Source: Candidatus Hydrogenedentota bacterium (GTDB lineage: Bacteria; Hydrogenedentota; Hydrogenedentia; Hydrogenedentales; SLHB01). From it: a DNA stretch of 7,453 bases. Below, one piece after another: positions 5,642 to 7,453 of this stretch. A program made the position numbers and the translations under genes. How positions within the stretch are numbered: the stretch's first letter is position 1; each line of letters opens with the position of its first letter. The DNA lies in assembly GCA_022706165.1 (NCBI GenBank), contig JAKJDA010000138.1, positions 1 through 7,453 of the forward strand. Direction: 5' to 3'. Below the pieces are notes generated by a model. The model worked only from the letters and a program-made list of their open reading frames with translations. It made no database searches and was not told the DNA's origin.

Positions 5642-7453
5642 TCAACGCCGCATCAGCAAATAGTACAAAATCGGCACCGCCATGCGCGACAGCAACAGCG
5701 ACGCCACTTCTCCGGCCATCAGCGAGAGGGCAAGGCCTTGGAAGATAGGGTCGGACAGGATCACCGACGCCCCGACCACAACCGCCGCCGCCGTCAACAA
5801 CATCGGGCGAAAACGCACCGCTCCGGCGTCCACGACGGCCTCGGCAAGCGGCATGCCCTGCGTCAGGCGCAATTCGATAAAGTCCACCAGAATAATCGAG
5901 TTGCGCACGACTATGCCCGCGCCCGCGATGAACCCGATCATGGAAGTCGCGGTGAAAAACGCGCCCGTCGCCCAATGCGCCGGCAGAATCCCGATGAGCG
6001 AAAAAGGAACGGCCGCCAGAATGACGAACGGCGTCTTGAGGGATTGGAACCAGCCGACGACGAGCATGAAGATCAATACCAACACGGCGGCGAACGCGAT
6101 GCCCAGATCGCGAAACACTTCATAGGTAATGTGCCATTCGCCATCCCACTTCATGGCGAACTTCTCCATGGTCGGCGGCTGCGTCGTCAAACGCTGTTCG
6201 AACGCATAGCCTTCCGGCAACTTGATCGCGCCCACGCCGGGCATCAAGCTCAGCATCGCATAGACCGGGCTCTCGGCCGCGCCCGCCACGTCGCCGGTCA
6301 CGTATACCACCGGCATGAGATTCTTGTGGTAGATGCTCTTGTCCTGCACCACTTCCTCTATGCGGACCAATTCGCCCAACGAAACACTATTGCCTTGCCG
6401 ACCTTGCACCTTGATCGCCTTGAGATCCTCGAGGCTCGATCGTTGTGCGCGGGCAATCCGCAGCGTAATGGGCACATCTTCTTTTTCCTTCGGGAAATGC
6501 GCCAGCCCCGTGTTCATTCCGTCGAGCGCCACCTGCAGCGTTGTTTGCACGTGCGCGACGGACACGCCATTGAGCGCGGCTTTTTCCTGGTCGACGGCGA
6601 AAACGTACTTCGTTTGATCGTCCTCAACATACCAATCGACGTCCACCACGCCCGCGGTCCTGTCGAATATGTCGCGGACCTGCCGCGCCAGTTCCATTTG
6701 ACGGCTATAGTTCGGGCCATATATCTCCGCTACGAGAGTCTGCAGCACCGGCGGCCCGGGGGGCGCCTCGGCCACCTTGATTCGCGCGTGAAACCGCTCG
6801 GCAATGGCTTGGACATTCGGGCGCACGGCTTTCGCGATGTCGTGGCTTTGGCGCGTGCGCGCTTCGCGCGGAGCCAGGTTGACCTGCAGATCGGCCACGT
6901 TGCCCCCGCGCCGCAGGAAATAATGGCGCACAAGGCCGTTGAAGTTATACGGCGACGCCGTGCCGATGTACGTCTGGATGTCCGTGACTTCCGGCACGGT
7001 GCGCACATACTCGGCGATGTCGCGCGCGACGGCGGCGGTTTGCTCAAGGGGGGCGCCTTCCGGCATGTCGATGATGATCTGGAACTCGCTCTTGTTGTCA
7101 AACGGGAGCATCTTGACCATTACCAGCTTCAGCGGGACGAGCATGCATGACGCCAAGAGCAAGAGCGTAACGCCGCACAAAAAGCCATAGCGATAGACGG
7201 GGCGAACGATGAGCGGGCGCATAATTCGGCGGTAGAGGCGATCCATCCATGTCTCGTGGTGATGCGCCGAATGAGGAGCTGGCTGTTTTTCGGCGACCCG
7301 CCGCTTGAATGGCCCCCGCGCAAAAAGGTTGCGATAGGCGCGTTGCGGCGTGAGCGAGCGATGAAGCAAACGCACGGCCGCCCACGGGGTCACCATGAAC
7401 GAAACAAACACCGAAAACAGCATCGCCGCCGAAGCGCCCACAGGGATCGGTTC
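5642..7453 (-). CDS. RND-family (AcrB-type) efflux permease, C-terminal half (5' end outside window)
   Basis: Inner-membrane, proton-driven transporter subunit that normally works with a periplasmic adaptor and an outer-membrane channel. The 603 visible residues are roughly the second half of a protein of about 1,050. Numbered from the window edge: TM6 (about 5-28, [20 protein letters not shown]), a cytoplasmic loop with a His cluster (HSAHHHE, 61-67), TM7 (about 88-108), then [25 protein letters not shown] opening the second porter/docking region (about 115-440), and TM8-TM12 from about 449 to the end. TM10 carries [13 protein letters not shown], equivalent to the AcrB segment containing Lys940, with Arg in that place. 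RFRPMLLT matches the AcrB RLRPILMT segment before TM11. The C-terminus ([24 protein letters not shown]) suggests an AcrB relative outside the classical Enterobacteria drug pumps. Substrate is unknown. The TM4 proton-relay aspartates, adaptor and channel genes would lie beyond the window. Confidence 0.92.
   Translation of the reverse strand, partial: EPIPVGASAAMLFSVFVSFMVTPWAAVRLLHRSLTPQRAYRNLFARGPFKRRVAEKQPAPHSAHHHETWMDRLYRRIMRPLIVRPVYRYGFLCGVTLLLLASCMLVPLKLVMVKMLPFDNKSEFQIIIDMPEGAPLEQTAAVARDIAEYVRTVPEVTDIQTYIGTASPYNFNGLVRHYFLRRGGNVADLQVNLAPREARTRQSHDIAKAVRPNVQAIAERFHARIKVAEAPPGPPVLQTLVAEIYGPNYSRQMELARQVRDIFDRTAGVVDVDWYVEDDQTKYVFAVDQEKAALNGVSVAHVQTTLQVALDGMNTGLAHFPKEKEDVPITLRIARAQRSSLEDLKAIKVQGRQGNSVSLGELVRIEEVVQDKSIYHKNLMPVVYVTGDVAGAAESPVYAMLSLMPGVGAIKLPEGYAFEQRLTTQPPTMEKFAMKWDGEWHITYEVFRDLGIAFAAVLVLIFMLVVGWFQSLKTPFVILAAVPFSLIGILPAHWATGAFFTATSMIGFIAGAGIVVRNSIILVDFIELRLTQGMPLAEAVVDAGAVRFRPMLLTAAAVVVGASVILSDPIFQGLALSLMAGEVASLLLSRMAVPILYYLLMRR

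Noticed and set aside
4776..5975. 399-residue minus-strand open frame opposite the UbiB-like gene
   Set aside because: Gly/Arg/Asp/Gln-rich, spans the end of one real gene and part of another, no family resemblance: antisense shadow.
5618..7150. 510-residue plus-strand open frame opposite the RND gene
   Set aside because: Composition is Arg/His/Gln-rich with no recognisable domain. It is a shadow produced by GC-biased third positions on the other strand.

Overview
The window holds six protein genes and almost no non-coding DNA. The DNA is GC-rich, with G/C strongly favoured at third codon positions. A resistance-nodulation-division (RND) pump and a lipoprotein-type solute-binding protein point to a bacterium with an outer membrane. 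I cannot fix the phylum from this sequence. An uncultured GC-rich lineage (for example Hydrogenedentota, the PVC group or a deltaproteobacterial relative) would fit, but that is a guess.

Layout. Plus strand: the C-terminal third of adenylosuccinate synthetase (purA, cut by the window start); then, 8 bp later, a 431-residue lipoprotein resembling ABC-sugar-type solute-binding proteins but with no transporter genes visible; then a 132-bp gap. Next come a polytopic DUF2157 membrane protein and a GDYXXLXY-domain protein whose start overlaps its stop as ATGA. A 68-bp spacer leads to an AarF/ABC1/UbiB-family atypical kinase with two C-terminal membrane helices. Minus strand, convergent with the kinase: the C-terminal half of an AcrB-type RND permease, cut by the window end.

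How the genes relate. purA and the lipoprotein are packed like an operon. The DUF2157 and GDYXXLXY genes form a recognised family pairing of unknown function and may be co-transcribed with the UbiB-like kinase, giving a membrane-centred cluster. The RND gene is a separate unit transcribed towards them. I see no mobile element, CRISPR array, RNA gene or phage signature.

The most striking non-coding signal is a 36-nt, nearly perfect inverted repeat (527-562) just after purA. It occupies exactly twelve codons of the lipoprotein signal-peptide region and is followed by a T-rich tract. It looks like an intrinsic terminator or attenuator embedded in the start of a gene. No convincing complete new system is visible; the best leads are this hairpin, the transporter-less binding lipoprotein with two CX4C pairs, and the DUF2157/GDYXXLXY/UbiB neighbourhood.
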